Assembly (NCBI RefSeq): GCF_036898095.1
Contig: NC_090757.1
Span: 72,359,448 to 72,423,447 of the forward strand
Source of the DNA: Palaemon carinicauda
Lineage: Eukaryota; Arthropoda; Malacostraca; Decapoda; Palaemonidae
Reading direction: 5' to 3'
DNA: 64,000 nucleotides
Part shown: piece by piece, positions 49,801 through 59,764 of the stretch
Numbering within the stretch: the stretch's first letter is position 1
Layout: each line of letters opens with the position of its first letter
Program-made: the position numbers and the translations under genes
The notes under the pieces: generated by a model
Databases searched by the model: none
What the model saw: only the letters and a program-made list of their open reading frames with translations
Told to the model about the DNA's origin: nothing

Positions 49801-52800
49801 AAAATAACATTTTTCAATATTAAACTTACCCGATAATCATGTAGCTGATTCACACCCAGGGGGGTGGGTGAAAACCAGTGTACAAGATTAAAGGATAGCT
49901 AAGTATCCCATATTTCATATAATCAGTTATCCACAATAACAATGAAATAATAAGTACCTGGTAAGGAAGTCGACTTGAACCGTTACTCTGCCTTTAATAA
50001 GATCGTCTTCCTTACTGAGCGCAGCGTTCCCCTTGGGAGGCTGAATCAACTCAAAGGTGCTAAAGTATACAGGGCTGCAACCCATACTAAAGGACCTCAT
50101 CACAACCTTTAACCTTGGCGCTTCTCAAGAAAGAATTGACCACCCGCCAAATCAACAAGGATGTGGAAGGCTTCTTAGCCGACCGTACAACCCATAAAAA
50201 GTATTCAAGAGAAAGGTTAAAAAGTTATGGGATTATGGGAATGTAGTGGCTGAGCCCTCGCCTACTACTGCATTCGTTGCTACGAATAGACCCAGGGTGT
50301 AGCAGTACTCGTAAAGAGACTGGACATCTTTGAGATAGAATGATGCGAACACTGACTTGTTTCTCCAATAGGTTGCATCCATAACACTCTGCAGAGAACG
50401 GTTCTGTTTGAAGGCCACTGAAGTAGCCACAGCTCTCACTTCATGTGTCCTTACCTTCAGCAAAGCAAGGTCTTCTTCCTTCAGATGAGAATTTGCTTCT
50501 CTAATCAGAAGCCTGATGTAGTAAGAAACTGAGTTCTTAGACATTGGTAGAGAAGGCTTCTTGATAGCACACCATAAGGCTTCTGATTGTCCTCGTAATG
50601 GTTTTGACCTTTAGATAGTACTTAAGAGCTCTAACTGGGCAAAGTACTCTCTCCAGTTCGTTCCCCACCATGTTGGACAGGCTTGGGATCTCGAACGACT
50701 TAGGCCAAGGACGGGAAGGAAGCTCGTTTTTAGCCAAAAAACCGAGCTGTAAGGAACATGTAGCCGTTTCAGATGTGAAACCTATGTTCCTGCTGAAGGC
50801 GTGGATCTCACTTACTCTTTTACCTGTTGCTAAGCACACGAGGAAAAGAGTTTTTTAATGTGAGGTCCTTAAAAGAGGCTGATTGGAGCGGTTCAAATCC
50901 TGATGACATAGGGAACCTTAGGACCACGTCTAGATTCCAGCCTGGAGTGGACAACCGACGTTCCTTTGAGGTCTCAAAAGACCTAAGGAGGTCCTGTAGA
51001 TCTTTGTTGGAGGAAAGATCCAAGCCTCTGTGGCGGAAAACCGCTGCCAACAAACTTCTGTAACCCTTGATCGTAGGAGCTGATAGGGAGCTTACGTTCC
51101 TTAGATGTAACAGGAAGTCAGCAATCTGGGTTACATTGGTACTGGTTGAGGAAAAACTGCATTGGCCTTGCACCAGCTTCGGAAGACTTCCCATAAAGAC
51201 TGATAGACTCTGAGAGTGGATGTCGTCCTTGCTCTGGCAATCGCTCTGGCTGCCTCCTTCGAAAAGCCTCTAGCTCTTGAGAGTCTTTCGATAGTCTGAA
51301 GGCAGTCAGACGAAGAGCGTGGAGGTTGGGAGTACCTTCTTTACGTGAGGTTGACGCAGAAGGTCCACTCTAGGAGGAAGAGTCCTGGGAACGTCGACCA
51401 GCCATTGCAGTACCTCAGTGAAACATTCTCTCGCGGGCCAGAGGGGAGCAACCAACGTCAGCCGTGTCCCTTTGTGAGAGGCGAACTTCTGAAGTACCCT
51501 GTTGACAATCTTGAACGGCGGGAATGCATACAGGTTGAGATGGGACCAATCCAGCAGAAAGGCATCCACGCGAACTGCTGCTGGGTCTGGAATCGGAGAA
51601 CAATACAAGAGGAGCCTCTTGGTCATCGAGGTAGCGAATAGATCTATGGTTGGCTGATCCCACAGGGCCCAAAGTCTGCTGCAAACATTCTTGTGAAGGG
51701 TCCACTCTGTGGGGAAGACCTGACCCTTCCGGCTGAGGCGATCTGCCATGACATTCATATCGCCCTGAATGAGCCTCGTTACCAGCGTGAGCTTTCGATC
51801 TTTTGACCAAATGAGGAGGTCCCTTGCGATCTCGAACAACTTCCTCGAATGAGTCCCTCCCTGCTTAGAGATGTAAGCCAAGGCTGTGGTGTAGTCGGAG
51901 TTCACCTCCACCACCTTGTTAAGCTGGAGGGACTTGAAGTTTATCAAGGCCAAATGAACTGCCAACAACTCCTTGCAATAGATGTGAAGTGTCCTTTGCT
52001 CCTGATTCCATGTTCCCGAGCATTCCTGTCCGTCCAGTGTCGCACCCCAGCCCGTGTCCGATGCGTCCGAGAAGAGACGGTGGTCGGAGGACTGAACAGC
52101 CAATGGTAGACCTTCCTTGAGAAGAATGCTGTTCTTCCACCACGTTAGAGTAGACCTCATCTCTTCGGAAACAGGGTTGAGAAGCATGCGGTAAGGTATG
52201 CAGAGCATGATGTATGCAGAGTATGCTGTATGCAGAGCATGCTGAATGCAGAGCATGCTGTATGCAGAGCATGTTGTATGCAGTAGAGCCTGCTGTAAGC
52301 AGAGCCTGCTGAAAGGAAAGCAGAGCGTGTGCATGGCGTTTAACATTTCTCAGAAATTCCATGACCAGTGCTAGAGTGCTTAATGCATGCTTGCATGGGG
52401 TTTAAACCATGGTAAGCTGAACAGCAGAGTCAGAACGAGCTGGAACAACAACAGAGGTTTCCTCAACTTGAGGGAAAACCTGAGGTTCAGACTGCATAGG
52501 CTGAACAACAGACGGAGCAGAAGGCAGGTGCAAGGGTGAAGGAGGTTGACTCCTAGCAAGAGTTGCACCCAAGGATTGTACCAGCTCAGCGGAGGACGGA
52601 GGCGGAGTAGTCCGTTCCTGTTCCTGAGAGATGAGTGGAGCATGAGAAGGTTGAGGCTGCGCAGAACAAGGTAAAGTTCTAGCAAGCTGAGGCTCCTGAG
52701 GCGCAAGTGCATGGTGTAGATGAGCTTGCCTAGATGAGGGTTGAACTCGGTGCAGCGCTGGTTGAGCAGACAGACTCACGGAGGGGAGAGGTTGTTGTAC

Positions 52801-54195
52801 CCCAACCGAGAGTTGCACCACTGGAGGAGCAGCAAGGGGAGGAGGAGGAAGAGTGTAACTCTCCTGATCCCAAAGCAAGGGTTGCCTTAAAGAAGGCTGA
52901 GGCTGAACAACACTGTGAACAGCAAACTCCGAAAGTGGTTCAACATCGTACGCCTGGCAGAAGGAGCTGCGACTGGGTGCAGCGAGTGCAGGCGGGTGCA
53001 GCACAGGCTGAACGGGTGCAGGAGGTTGGTGCACCACCGGTGCAGGCGGGTGCAGCATAGGCTGAACGGGTGCAGGAGGTTGGTGCACCACCGGTGCAGG
53101 CGGGTGCAGCACAGGCTGAACGGGTGCAGGAGGTTGGTGCACCACCGGTGCAGGCGGGTGCAGCACAGGCTGTACGGGTGCAGGAGGTTGGTGCACCACA
53201 GGTGCAGGAGGTGCAACACTCTCAGCACGACACTCACGCATCAAGTCCGAAAGCTGTGCTTGCATGGACTGTAGTAGAGTTCACAACATCGTACGCCTGG
53301 CAGATGGTGCTGCGACCAGGCGGAGCAGGTGCAGGCTGGGCGAGCACAGGTGCAGCGAGAACAGGTGGAGGGAGTGCAGGCGGTGCAACACTCTCAGCCC
53401 GACACTCACGCATCAAGACCGAAAGTTGTGACTGTATGGACAGCAGTAGAGTTAACTTTGGGTCGGCAGACACTAAGGTCTGCTGAGGTAAAGCCTTAAC
53501 AGCAGAGATCTGTTGTGGCAGAACCTTACTCCTCTTAGTCGGAGTGTAATCACTGCATTCGGGTTGTGAACTTTAACTTCGTACGTCTGGCATAGGTCTG
53601 GACTTAACGTTTAAGAAGTCTTGAGACCTGAGACCAGCGTTACTCTGCCTTTATTTTCTCCCCTAATCTCTTCTGCAGACGAGCAAAATAAGGGCTCAAT
53701 CGTCTGCGGGTGGGAGTGACGGTCTCGGTAAGACACGCCCACAACCACCGAGAATACTTCTGTGCGCCGATCAAGGCCTGCTGAACCCTTATGCCCTTCG
53801 ACATTGCTTCTCCCCTGGGCTTGGGAGCTTGCAAGAGGTCCCGGACTGGGAGGACAACTGGCGCGCACAAAAGTACCCTCACGCACTAATCACTTATCAC
53901 TTTGATTTCTGTTTGCACTTATTTCACTGAACTCGAAACTTTAAGTGGTTTGTACCTGAAATACGCAATTCTATCCTTTCTCAAAGTTAGTAATTGCTAA
54001 AACAGAATTACAATGTAACAGAAAAATCTAATGAAAGATAAATCAGTGGTTGGAAAGAGACTAAACACTAGATCACTCTAGAAACGTTTAGTTTCTTCCC
54101 CTAAAGAGACTAGGGAGAAGAGCCAAAAATCGATAATGACGTTACTCGTACGCCTGGCAGGCTTGAATGAAACGTTTATCCTCTTTCTCCCTCCG

Positions 54196-54232
<37 letters not shown>

Positions 54233-57200
54233 ACTTAGAACCTGAGAGAAGAGCCCAATCATATATATCGTTAAAACATATTATTGTTAAAGGAAAAAAA
54301 AAAAAACTGAAAAGTTCCTTTATTAGGATCAAAACCATTAAGTTAAGAAAGAATGAACAAAACGCTAGACACGGTTACTCTTACTGCAACGTGAAACCGT
54401 GAACATTCTTTCTCTATCGTAACGATAGAGTGCAAGTTGAACGTTCTGAACGTCAACAACTGCAGAGACAAAACAAAACGTTAGTTCAGCTTTGAAAACA
54501 GTACGAGACTGTCAAAGAAAATCTTTCAAACTCTGTGGCAGAAAAAGCATAATATGTTAACAGGTAAAACCGAAATGACGGGCTCAAAGTTTATTAACTT
54601 CGGTAAAAGACCGCCTACTATTAGGAAGGTCGAATATAAACAAATATAAAAATTAATTTTAATGAATTTATAATAAAAGGAAGTTAATCGAAGAGGCCTA
54701 TAAGAGGCGGAGAGATATAAAATAAATCTATAACTTTGTTAAGCAAAATTAAGAAAGAGAGTCTATACTCTCTTAGACACCAACACTTCCGTCTAAGGGA
54801 AGGGTCGGCCATTGAAAGGTGAACGAGAGTTCATACTCTCTCGTCACCAAAATTAATCAAATTAATTCCAAAAGCTAACTAAGCTAAAATAGAAGTTTTC
54901 CAGTAAAGCGACAGCTGAAATCAAAGAGAAATACTTCACCAAAGTCGTGAAAATACTCCAAGAACATAAGCGTATCCCAGAACGTCTTGCCGGAAGCACG
55001 ACAGAGGAATAATTGAGGAGGTGTCAACAAGAAGTACTTGAGTACCTGGCCACAGGTGGCGCTGGTAAATACACCCCCTTCTAGTATTGTGATAGCTGGC
55101 GTATCCCTCCATAGAATTCTGTCGGGCAACGGAGTTGACAGCTACATGATTATCGGGTAAGTTTAATATTGAAAAAGCATTTTTTTGCAGGTACGTCCAT
55201 GGGGGTAAAGGGATGTGTTTTGTGAAACGTACCAGTACGTCCTTTGGGGGTAAAAGGGTTAAAGACTGGGTCTATCTAAGGTCTGGCATAGCATCCCTAC
55301 CTTCACCCTCTAGTCTAATTTCTCTGGATTCTACCCTTAACTAAAAGCCAGTTTCTTTTACATTTAAAAATTTCCAATTCAAATTTGATGTTAGATTAAG
55401 TTGTCTAGATGCTACCAAGTCAGTAACTAAGCAGACAGAATTACTCTCAGACTACTTTACCTACAATTTGACTATTCTAAAAAAAAAATTCAATGAATAC
55501 CATTTCACTCAAGACATATTACACTATAACACACAAATTGTTCCCCAACTCCTGTATCTTAAGCTTTTACTGCATGGATAAAGTAAATTCTACATTTGGT
55601 CAAGACTAAATTTTTCCTCTATATACAACCACATTTGTTTGATGTTGGCTACCCCCCAAAATTGGGGGAAGTGCCTTGGTATATGTATAATGTATATACT
55701 ACCACAAAGAACATAAAATTCATTCTCCTGTACTAAACATTCTCTTTTGTCTAGTTAGCAATACCGTACCTGTTCTTTACCCTTATGAAAATACAGTACT
55801 GTACACCACTATCATGTCTCAAGCCTATAATGAACCAGGCTCACTATCATTCAAAACAAAATGCAACTGAAATGCTACTTTTTAGAAAATTCTCTTCCTA
55901 TACATGTACAACCGAAACCATAAAATAATCACTCCATTACCACAACTAACAAGTGGTTAATTATGAAAGCTAAGTACCTCCCAACTTAATCTCTGGACAC
56001 TATCTTGGTCACTGGCGTCCGATGCTCTGAGTCATATAACCGACTGGGACAGAAAATAGCGATGGGTGCATAAAAAGAATATTTATTCAGTCTTCTCTGA
56101 ATTCTGAACTAAATGCAAATCAAAATAAGTGAAAATGTGAAATATTTATATGGCTACTCACAGTGGCCAGCTATTAACTGAACGAACTTCAAAAATGTAC
56201 GTAACAATCTTCCACAAAATAAAACAAAAAAAACCTTCACAAATGAGTGAACTACTCTCACCAATATACATAACAATTCCACAAAAGGACGTCCCCAATT
56301 AAGTTAAATAAATTACAAACCACAAGGGAAACACTCAAAACATTGCTGTGGAGACTCCAAATAACCACTACTTCAGTTCTTGGGTACTTAGGTACTTATC
56401 TTGATTATCATGCAAAGTCTATTGAGTATCATGCAACAGAAGAGACTCGTTTTGTTTGACATTAGCCACCAACACCTCTTAAAGGGAAGAATATGGGGAA
56501 TTTTTTTTTCTAATTTTGGGGGGTAATGTTGATATTGAGTCAGCTTCAGGGACAAAGCAATCTGAACATCAGGGGAGATTGAAAAAAGTAAAGGAACTTG
56601 AATAGTTAACACTACATACCGAGAATGTCTTTCTTCTTCTTGCTCTTGTACAGGTGGTGGTGCACTCATATTAGAACTCTCATCAAAGTAATTAGTGCTA
56701 CTTGACACTGGAGTAACATTATGACCACCACCACCACCACCACCTTCCCAACTACTTTGATTTGAAATAGATGCATCATTTCCTCCCCAGTGGATGGAGG
56801 GAAATGGCGGAGGGCCTCCATAATATGGCGGAGCTTCAGGAGGTGGGTAGTAAGTATCACCATATGGATTGCCACCAAATCTGCAACAAAGTTCAAGAGT
56901 ATAAGTTATGATTTAACATTCAAAATAAATATCTGCAGCCAGTTCATTTAAGAGAAAATGTCTACCATAAACAATTGTTATCAATTATATTTCTAACACG
57001 TCTGCCATAGAGTAGTTGTTCTTTAAAGTTGAAATATGGAACAAGATAGAATAGCTACTAACTAGGAAAGCAAATATAAACATGAAAGAATGGAAATGAA
57101 AGACCAAAATTAGTACAATTGTAGGTAACAGGGATGTACCAAAGAACATTACAATGGTTTACAGTACAGCACACTAAGGTACACAAAGTAGTAACCCCCA

Positions 57201-57498
57201 AGATGAATGATGATAAAATATTTCCCACAAATTACTAACACGTTGCAAAACTTGCCTTTAAATTTAGAAAGGGTAAAGGAACAAATTATTTTTTACGTAT
57301 AATCCTTAGTGATAACATCATATACGACAAACTTGAAAAAATTAACTTTCAAAACACGAAATACTGTAAACTTTTAAAACATGCAAAAGGAAAAACTTAC
57401 TCCATATCGTTGTACCCTGGCATGAATGAAGTTTGTACCGGTGGTGGTGGACCATTCATCACTTTGTTTGAGTACTCTCTCCTATCTGCTGTCATTAC
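43699..57498 (-). CDS. RS-tail nuclear protein, C-terminal exons 57498-57401, 56880-56620, 43837-43699 (YTHDC1-like?)
   Basis: Three GT-AG exons in consistent phase give about 165 residues up to TAA 43701-43699. In order: DRREYSNKVMNGPPPP and FMPGYNDME; then a Tyr/Pro/Gly-rich stretch (PYGDTYYPPPEAPPYYGGPP, a run of seven Gly, APPPVQEQEEERHS); then an RS domain (SRSRSPTRHKHSS, RHRSRSRSPSHRH) with a basic end KRKKSKRERDTD. RS tails direct splicing-related proteins to nuclear speckles. The order REY...GPPPP...MPGY..ME...YY..PP recalls the region after the YTH domain in YTHDC1, a nuclear m6A reader. That match is from memory and weak; any RS-tailed splicing protein is possible. The N-terminal exons lie beyond 57.5 kb and probably outside the window. 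Confidence 0.75.
44550..47960 (+). pseudogene. Decayed copy of a multi-copy PIN-like / Cys-rich-tail gene family, split by a LINE
   Basis: The open blocks are MLLHKWRL-unlike single frames scattered over 3.4 kb: LQTDSYQHEVDIVFMKENIL (44.6 kb), SLLDKEQ-type CFSCLQDKELGEKSAVGNLL (44.9 kb), NFYGRLIVLTRCSIYKP and KSSFALDGKFCHAYI (45.4 kb). After the LINE: FSTDTDVLALFIANQDFMMN (47.07 kb), GTDNTGRFSCRDEISS (47.23 kb) and a Cys-rich end CQCKTEFSFARCSCRTKNLS, CTYLCQCG (47.75 kb). Asp-rich TDTDVL plus TDNTGRF suggest a PIN/5'-nuclease-like fold, and the CxC...CxC tail resembles tesmin-type arrays. I recall this arrangement as a dispersed family in invertebrates, but the function is unknown. Many stops and frameshifts. 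It lies within an intron of the RS-tail gene, on the opposite strand. Confidence 0.5.
45694..46995 (-). mobile_element. TAA-tailed LINE copy E, 5'-truncated
   Basis: Minus-strand RT pieces (MIGLDFSAAFDCVNHEALVF at 46651-46851; TGTTGCATATGCAGATGATG near 46480, the YADD box) and the post-RT region run down to about 45694. It interrupts the decayed PIN-like family. AACAAT occurs at both edges (about 45699 and 46987), a possible target duplication. Frameshifted and inactive. Confidence 0.75.
48050..48335 (-). mobile_element. tRNA-type SINE, reverse copy
   Basis: On the minus strand GTGGCCGATATGGTAACGTC (A-box-like) and GATCGGAGTCCCC (B-box-like) are followed by CAAACTTGTTAGTTCCTTTG and a body ending GCCTCTGCCATTTGTGAG, the same organisation as 35.35-35.67 kb. 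Confidence 0.7.
48336..49304. other. Intronic DNA without recognised feature
   Basis: AT-rich sequence of the RS-tail gene's intron. Short open frames only, with no similarity that I recognise. Confidence 0.5.
49520..49808. repeat. 52-bp perfect inverted repeat with 185-bp loop, end of DIRS-like 4
   Basis: Arm 49520-49571 (starting GTTATTTTTATTAATAAAAT) and arm 49757-49808 are exact reverse complements. Directly after the second arm, TTTTTCAATATTAAACTTAC and CCGATAATCATGTAGCTG give a further direct copy of the terminal motif, whose outer flank is the one found at the right end of the element. Confidence 0.95.
50233..51194 (-). pseudogene. DIRS-type tyrosine recombinase, two frame breaks
   Basis: Frame 51194-50820 gives the SAM-like domain (IADFLLHLRNVSSLSAPTIK, then GYRSLLAAVFRHRGL) and the start of the catalytic domain. 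50839-50537 gives ATGKRVSEIHAFSRNIGF (Arg of the R..E/K box) and LCPVRALKYYLK. 50544-50233 gives RTHEVRAVATSVAF (catalytic HxxR) and SVFASFYLKDV (Tyr nucleophile), ending LFVATNAVVGEG. All key catalytic positions are visible; two apparent frameshifts (near 50830 and 50540) separate the three blocks, so this copy is probably inactive unless the breaks are sequence errors. Confidence 0.8.
51306..52346 (-). pseudogene. RNase H domain of DIRS-like 4, fused to tandem repeat
   Basis: After about 50 residues read from the tandem repeat (QHALHTAYSAYIMLC) comes the RT connection (PVSEEMRSTLTWWKNSILL) and an RNase H with Asp in LFSDASDTGWGATLDG, Glu in KELLAVHLAL, Asp in EVNSDYTTALAYI and Asp in GDMNVMADRLSR. 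It continues with DQPTIDLFATS and LNLYAFPPFKIVNRVL, typical of these elements. The frame is open for 346 codons but lacks the RT palm. Confidence 0.75.
52185..52325. repeat. Imperfect 14-15 bp tandem repeat
   Basis: About eight units of GCAGAGCATGCTGTAT with small changes, placed exactly where the reverse transcriptase is missing. Confidence 0.85.
52402..53890 (-). pseudogene. Pro/Val/Gln-rich gag-like region of DIRS-like 4
   Basis: Frame 53265-52402 (287 codons) starts MQAQLSDLMRECRAESVAPP and has a run of an 18-residue repeat (PAPVVHQPPAPVQPVLHP). It is followed by Pro/Ser/Gln-rich low-complexity sequence. A second copy of the start (SQLSVLMRECRAESVAPP) sits in 53473-53234, so the segment carrying LMRECRAESVAPP has been duplicated. 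Position and composition suggest the gag protein; no zinc knuckle is seen. Confidence 0.5.
52985..53215. repeat. 54-bp tandem repeat, about four units
   Basis: The unit CAGGCGGGTGCAGCACAGGC plus 34 bp recurs with one or two changes per unit and keeps the reading frame (18 codons). Confidence 0.95.
54195..54230. repeat. (CT)n microsatellite
   Basis: A run of CT dinucleotides within the 5' non-coding part of DIRS-like 4. Confidence 0.9.
55004..55161 (-). repeat. Right inverted terminal repeat of DIRS-like 4
   Basis: Reverse complement of 49555-49712 over 158 bp with no mismatch seen. Beyond it the sequence follows the inner left-end variant (CTTTTTCAATATTAAACTTA on the minus strand), not the outermost left arm, as expected if the right end is rebuilt from an internal complementary region. 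Confidence 0.95.
55640..55695 (+). repeat. 3' UTR scrap of LINE family Y
   Basis: GATGTTGGCTACCCCCCAAA and GGGGGAAGTGCCTTGGTATA match the end of the 59.8-kb LINE. Confidence 0.6.
56620..56880 (-). CDS. RS-tail gene, Pro/Gly/Tyr-rich exon
   Basis: The minus-strand acceptor is TTGAACTTTGTTGCAG and the donor GTATGTAG. It carries FGGNPYGDTYYPPPEAPPYY, SIHWGGNDASISNQSSWE, a Gly run, TNYFDESSNMSAPPP and EQEEERHSR. Low-complexity and likely disordered. Confidence 0.75.
57401..57498 (-). CDS. RS-tail gene, first exon visible in window
   Basis: The acceptor is TTTTTTATTGCAG and the donor GTAAGTTT. It encodes VMTADRREYSNKVMNGPPPP then VQTSFMPGYNDME. Frame is fixed by the downstream junction. The ATG near its start is unlikely to be the true start because an acceptor precedes it. 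Confidence 0.7.
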
Positions 57499-59764
57499 CT
57501 GCAATAAAAAAATGAGTTAGGAAGAAATTGGATGAATATGAAACCTCAAAATATTTGGCAAATCTATTTCATTATAATTGTGGCTTTTCATTTCAAATGA
57601 CTGTAATTTTTATATAATAATGATTTTCAATAAATAACCACCAGAAGTAGAAGCATTAAATTTCAAAATCATGCATATTCGGAAATAAAAATCAATATAA
57701 CACCTAAAATAGCTCATCTTACGCTAGCATATAATAATATGCACGCCTGCATTATATTTACAGCATGATCATCACAAAAACATTTCAGTAAGTTTTTCCC
57801 TCTTCCGGGTTAGACGTGTGCTTTTGGATCTTTTTCTTGATGTTGTGCTAATGTTGTCTTCCTACACTCTCTTATGCATTGTAGTGGTTTAATCCCATTT
57901 GGTAATTTTCTTTTGATGGATACAGCAGTCTTGAAATGGGATAAAGTTGAGTGAAAACCATATCTGATTTTCATGTGCCTCAAAAGTATATTTTCCTATA
58001 TCACATCCTCCTAAAGCTTGCTTCTGGAAAGTTTAGAAAAGAATATCTTTCCTTCTTTTGAAAAGGATGTATTCTTTTCATTAAGAATAATAAAAGAGTT
58101 GTGTTTTCCTAATTTTTCACTACCACAAATACATATCCTACTAAAGTACCAAATGAGGAAATTTTTTTTTTCTTGTTGGTTTACCTACCGACATACTGTG
58201 TACTATTCTGTGCAGTACTGAATAATCTCAGATGTAAAGTCTATTAAAAGATTACTTTATGAATATGTGTTCCCCAATTTCCCATAATCTAAACATTTCA
58301 AGATCTGTGATGACGAATAACTTGTTTGACATTGTTCCTCACATCACTGCATAACTTTTTAACTTTTTCCCCAGATCATGTACAGGGTATTCTATTTATG
58401 GTATAGAACATCTTTCAAGTTTATTCACATTTTTTATTCTGTCTCCAACCTAGATTTGATTGGACTAAAGCATTACCTAATGTATGGCAACACAAATCTT
58501 TCCCTCTTCCTTTGATATCTTTCTCGAACTTTGTATATCTTGATAAATCAAATTCTCTGTTAAAATTTCTAGTACAGTTGTAAATCTATAATTCAATAGT
58601 TCCAACAATTTTTTGGCTTCTCAACTGTCATCAGTCTCCATTTTGTTTATAACAGATTGGGAGATAAAGCATTAAACTTGTTCATCTTCAAAGTCTTATC
58701 AAACATTCATTGCAAAATACATTTTTGCAAGTTCACCTTGGTTGACAAACTAAAGAATTAGAGGATTAGTAGGGGGGTTGTAAGACTAGCACTCTTTAAA
58801 ACTAATGCATACTTCAAGAATCTTGTTCAGTATTACACTTGATGGCTACTAGAGGGTACCATCATAAGTTCCTCATACTTATTTTATCAATAGTTTGGTG
58901 GTGCTATTCTTGTTGAGATTTTTCAAACCATTTATGGAGAATATTCATGGCAGTGTGGTTATGTCAAGTTTTTAACTTGATATGCAAGGTGTGTCATCTG
59001 AAATAAGATTTTGTGTAGTCTGTAATAAGACTCCTACTTAAAAGTCTCTAGTTCGACAAGCATATGATCCACTTTCCTAGTTGAGGTAAAGTGTGTTTGA
59101 TTACAGGATGGATTTGATGAGTATGGGGATCCTCCTGATCAAATAGTATTATATTTACTTAACACATGAGAATTAAAGGTAATACAGTACTTCCTGTTCA
59201 TCAAATGGTAGCCTACCTAACCTAATATTCCGGTTCATATTACTATTCTCTCTTTTTGTGTATTATTAGGGGTAGACTGTCTAGCCAAATGAGTCAAGCT
59301 AGACTCTTACAGATTTGACTTGAATACATCTGGGAAGGAATAACCAATGTGATAAACAAATAAATTAGATGAGAAACTGCTATGAATAAAAATTCAAATT
59401 TTATTTCATAAACCTAGGCTTCCTAAAAACATCAAAATATTGAGAACAGAAACTCAAAATCCAACATGTCAAGACATTCTTCTGACCCCACATTGTAAGA
59501 AATAATTTCATCATTAGATTGAGAGCATTATTACATTTAGATTTGATATAAAATTATGTTCTTTCTAACTGAAGCGGATACAAAATATTAGTCTGGAATC
59601 GAATTTGAATGCTACTCAAAGTAAGATTTGTGTGTTGGTTTTGTTTCCATCTGCTATTTTTGTAACCAAACAGATGCAGTCCAAACTTTTATTTTTCAAT
59701 GGGCACTTTCAAGAATTCTTTGCAAGTGAGAAAAATTATTTGAAGGATAGCATATTTGTAATTC
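57499..59764. other. Intronic DNA of the RS-tail gene, no recognised feature
   Basis: AT-rich throughout with only short open frames. No upstream exon of the RS-tail gene could be identified. Confidence 0.5.

Larger units (their letters stand above)
49520..55178 (-). mobile_element. DIRS-like retroelement 4, complete ends, RT deleted
   Basis: The element is bounded by inverted repeats of 158 bp (49555-49712 and 55004-55161) that I find identical base for base. On the minus strand it encodes a Pro-rich gag-like region (about 53890-52402), then RNase H (52346-51306), then a tyrosine recombinase (51194-50233). The reverse transcriptase is missing: gag and RNase H are joined through a small tandem repeat at 52185-52325. 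The identical ends argue for recent insertion; without RT it depends on relatives. A second copy of the family starts at 63426. Confidence 0.8.
49309..55258. mobile_element. TTAA-flanked MITE (piggyBac-like) interrupted by a DIRS-like element
   Basis: The left end CCCTTTTACCCCCA follows TTAA (49305-49308). The right end is its reverse complement, ending 55258 and followed by TTAA (55259-55262). TTAA duplication with CCC-starting ends is the piggyBac signature. Without the 5.66-kb insertion at 49520-55178 the element is only about 300 bp, with a second internal ACCCCCAAGAG / CATGGGGGTAAAGGG set. No transposase. Confidence 0.65.

Noticed and set aside
52985..53215. Possible structural repeat gene on the plus strand
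   Set aside because: The plus-strand frames mirror the in-frame 54-bp repeat of the minus-strand gag-like region, which has the domain context.
54136..54402. Ser/Leu repeat open frames
   Set aside because: They read through a (CT)n microsatellite in non-coding DIRS sequence.
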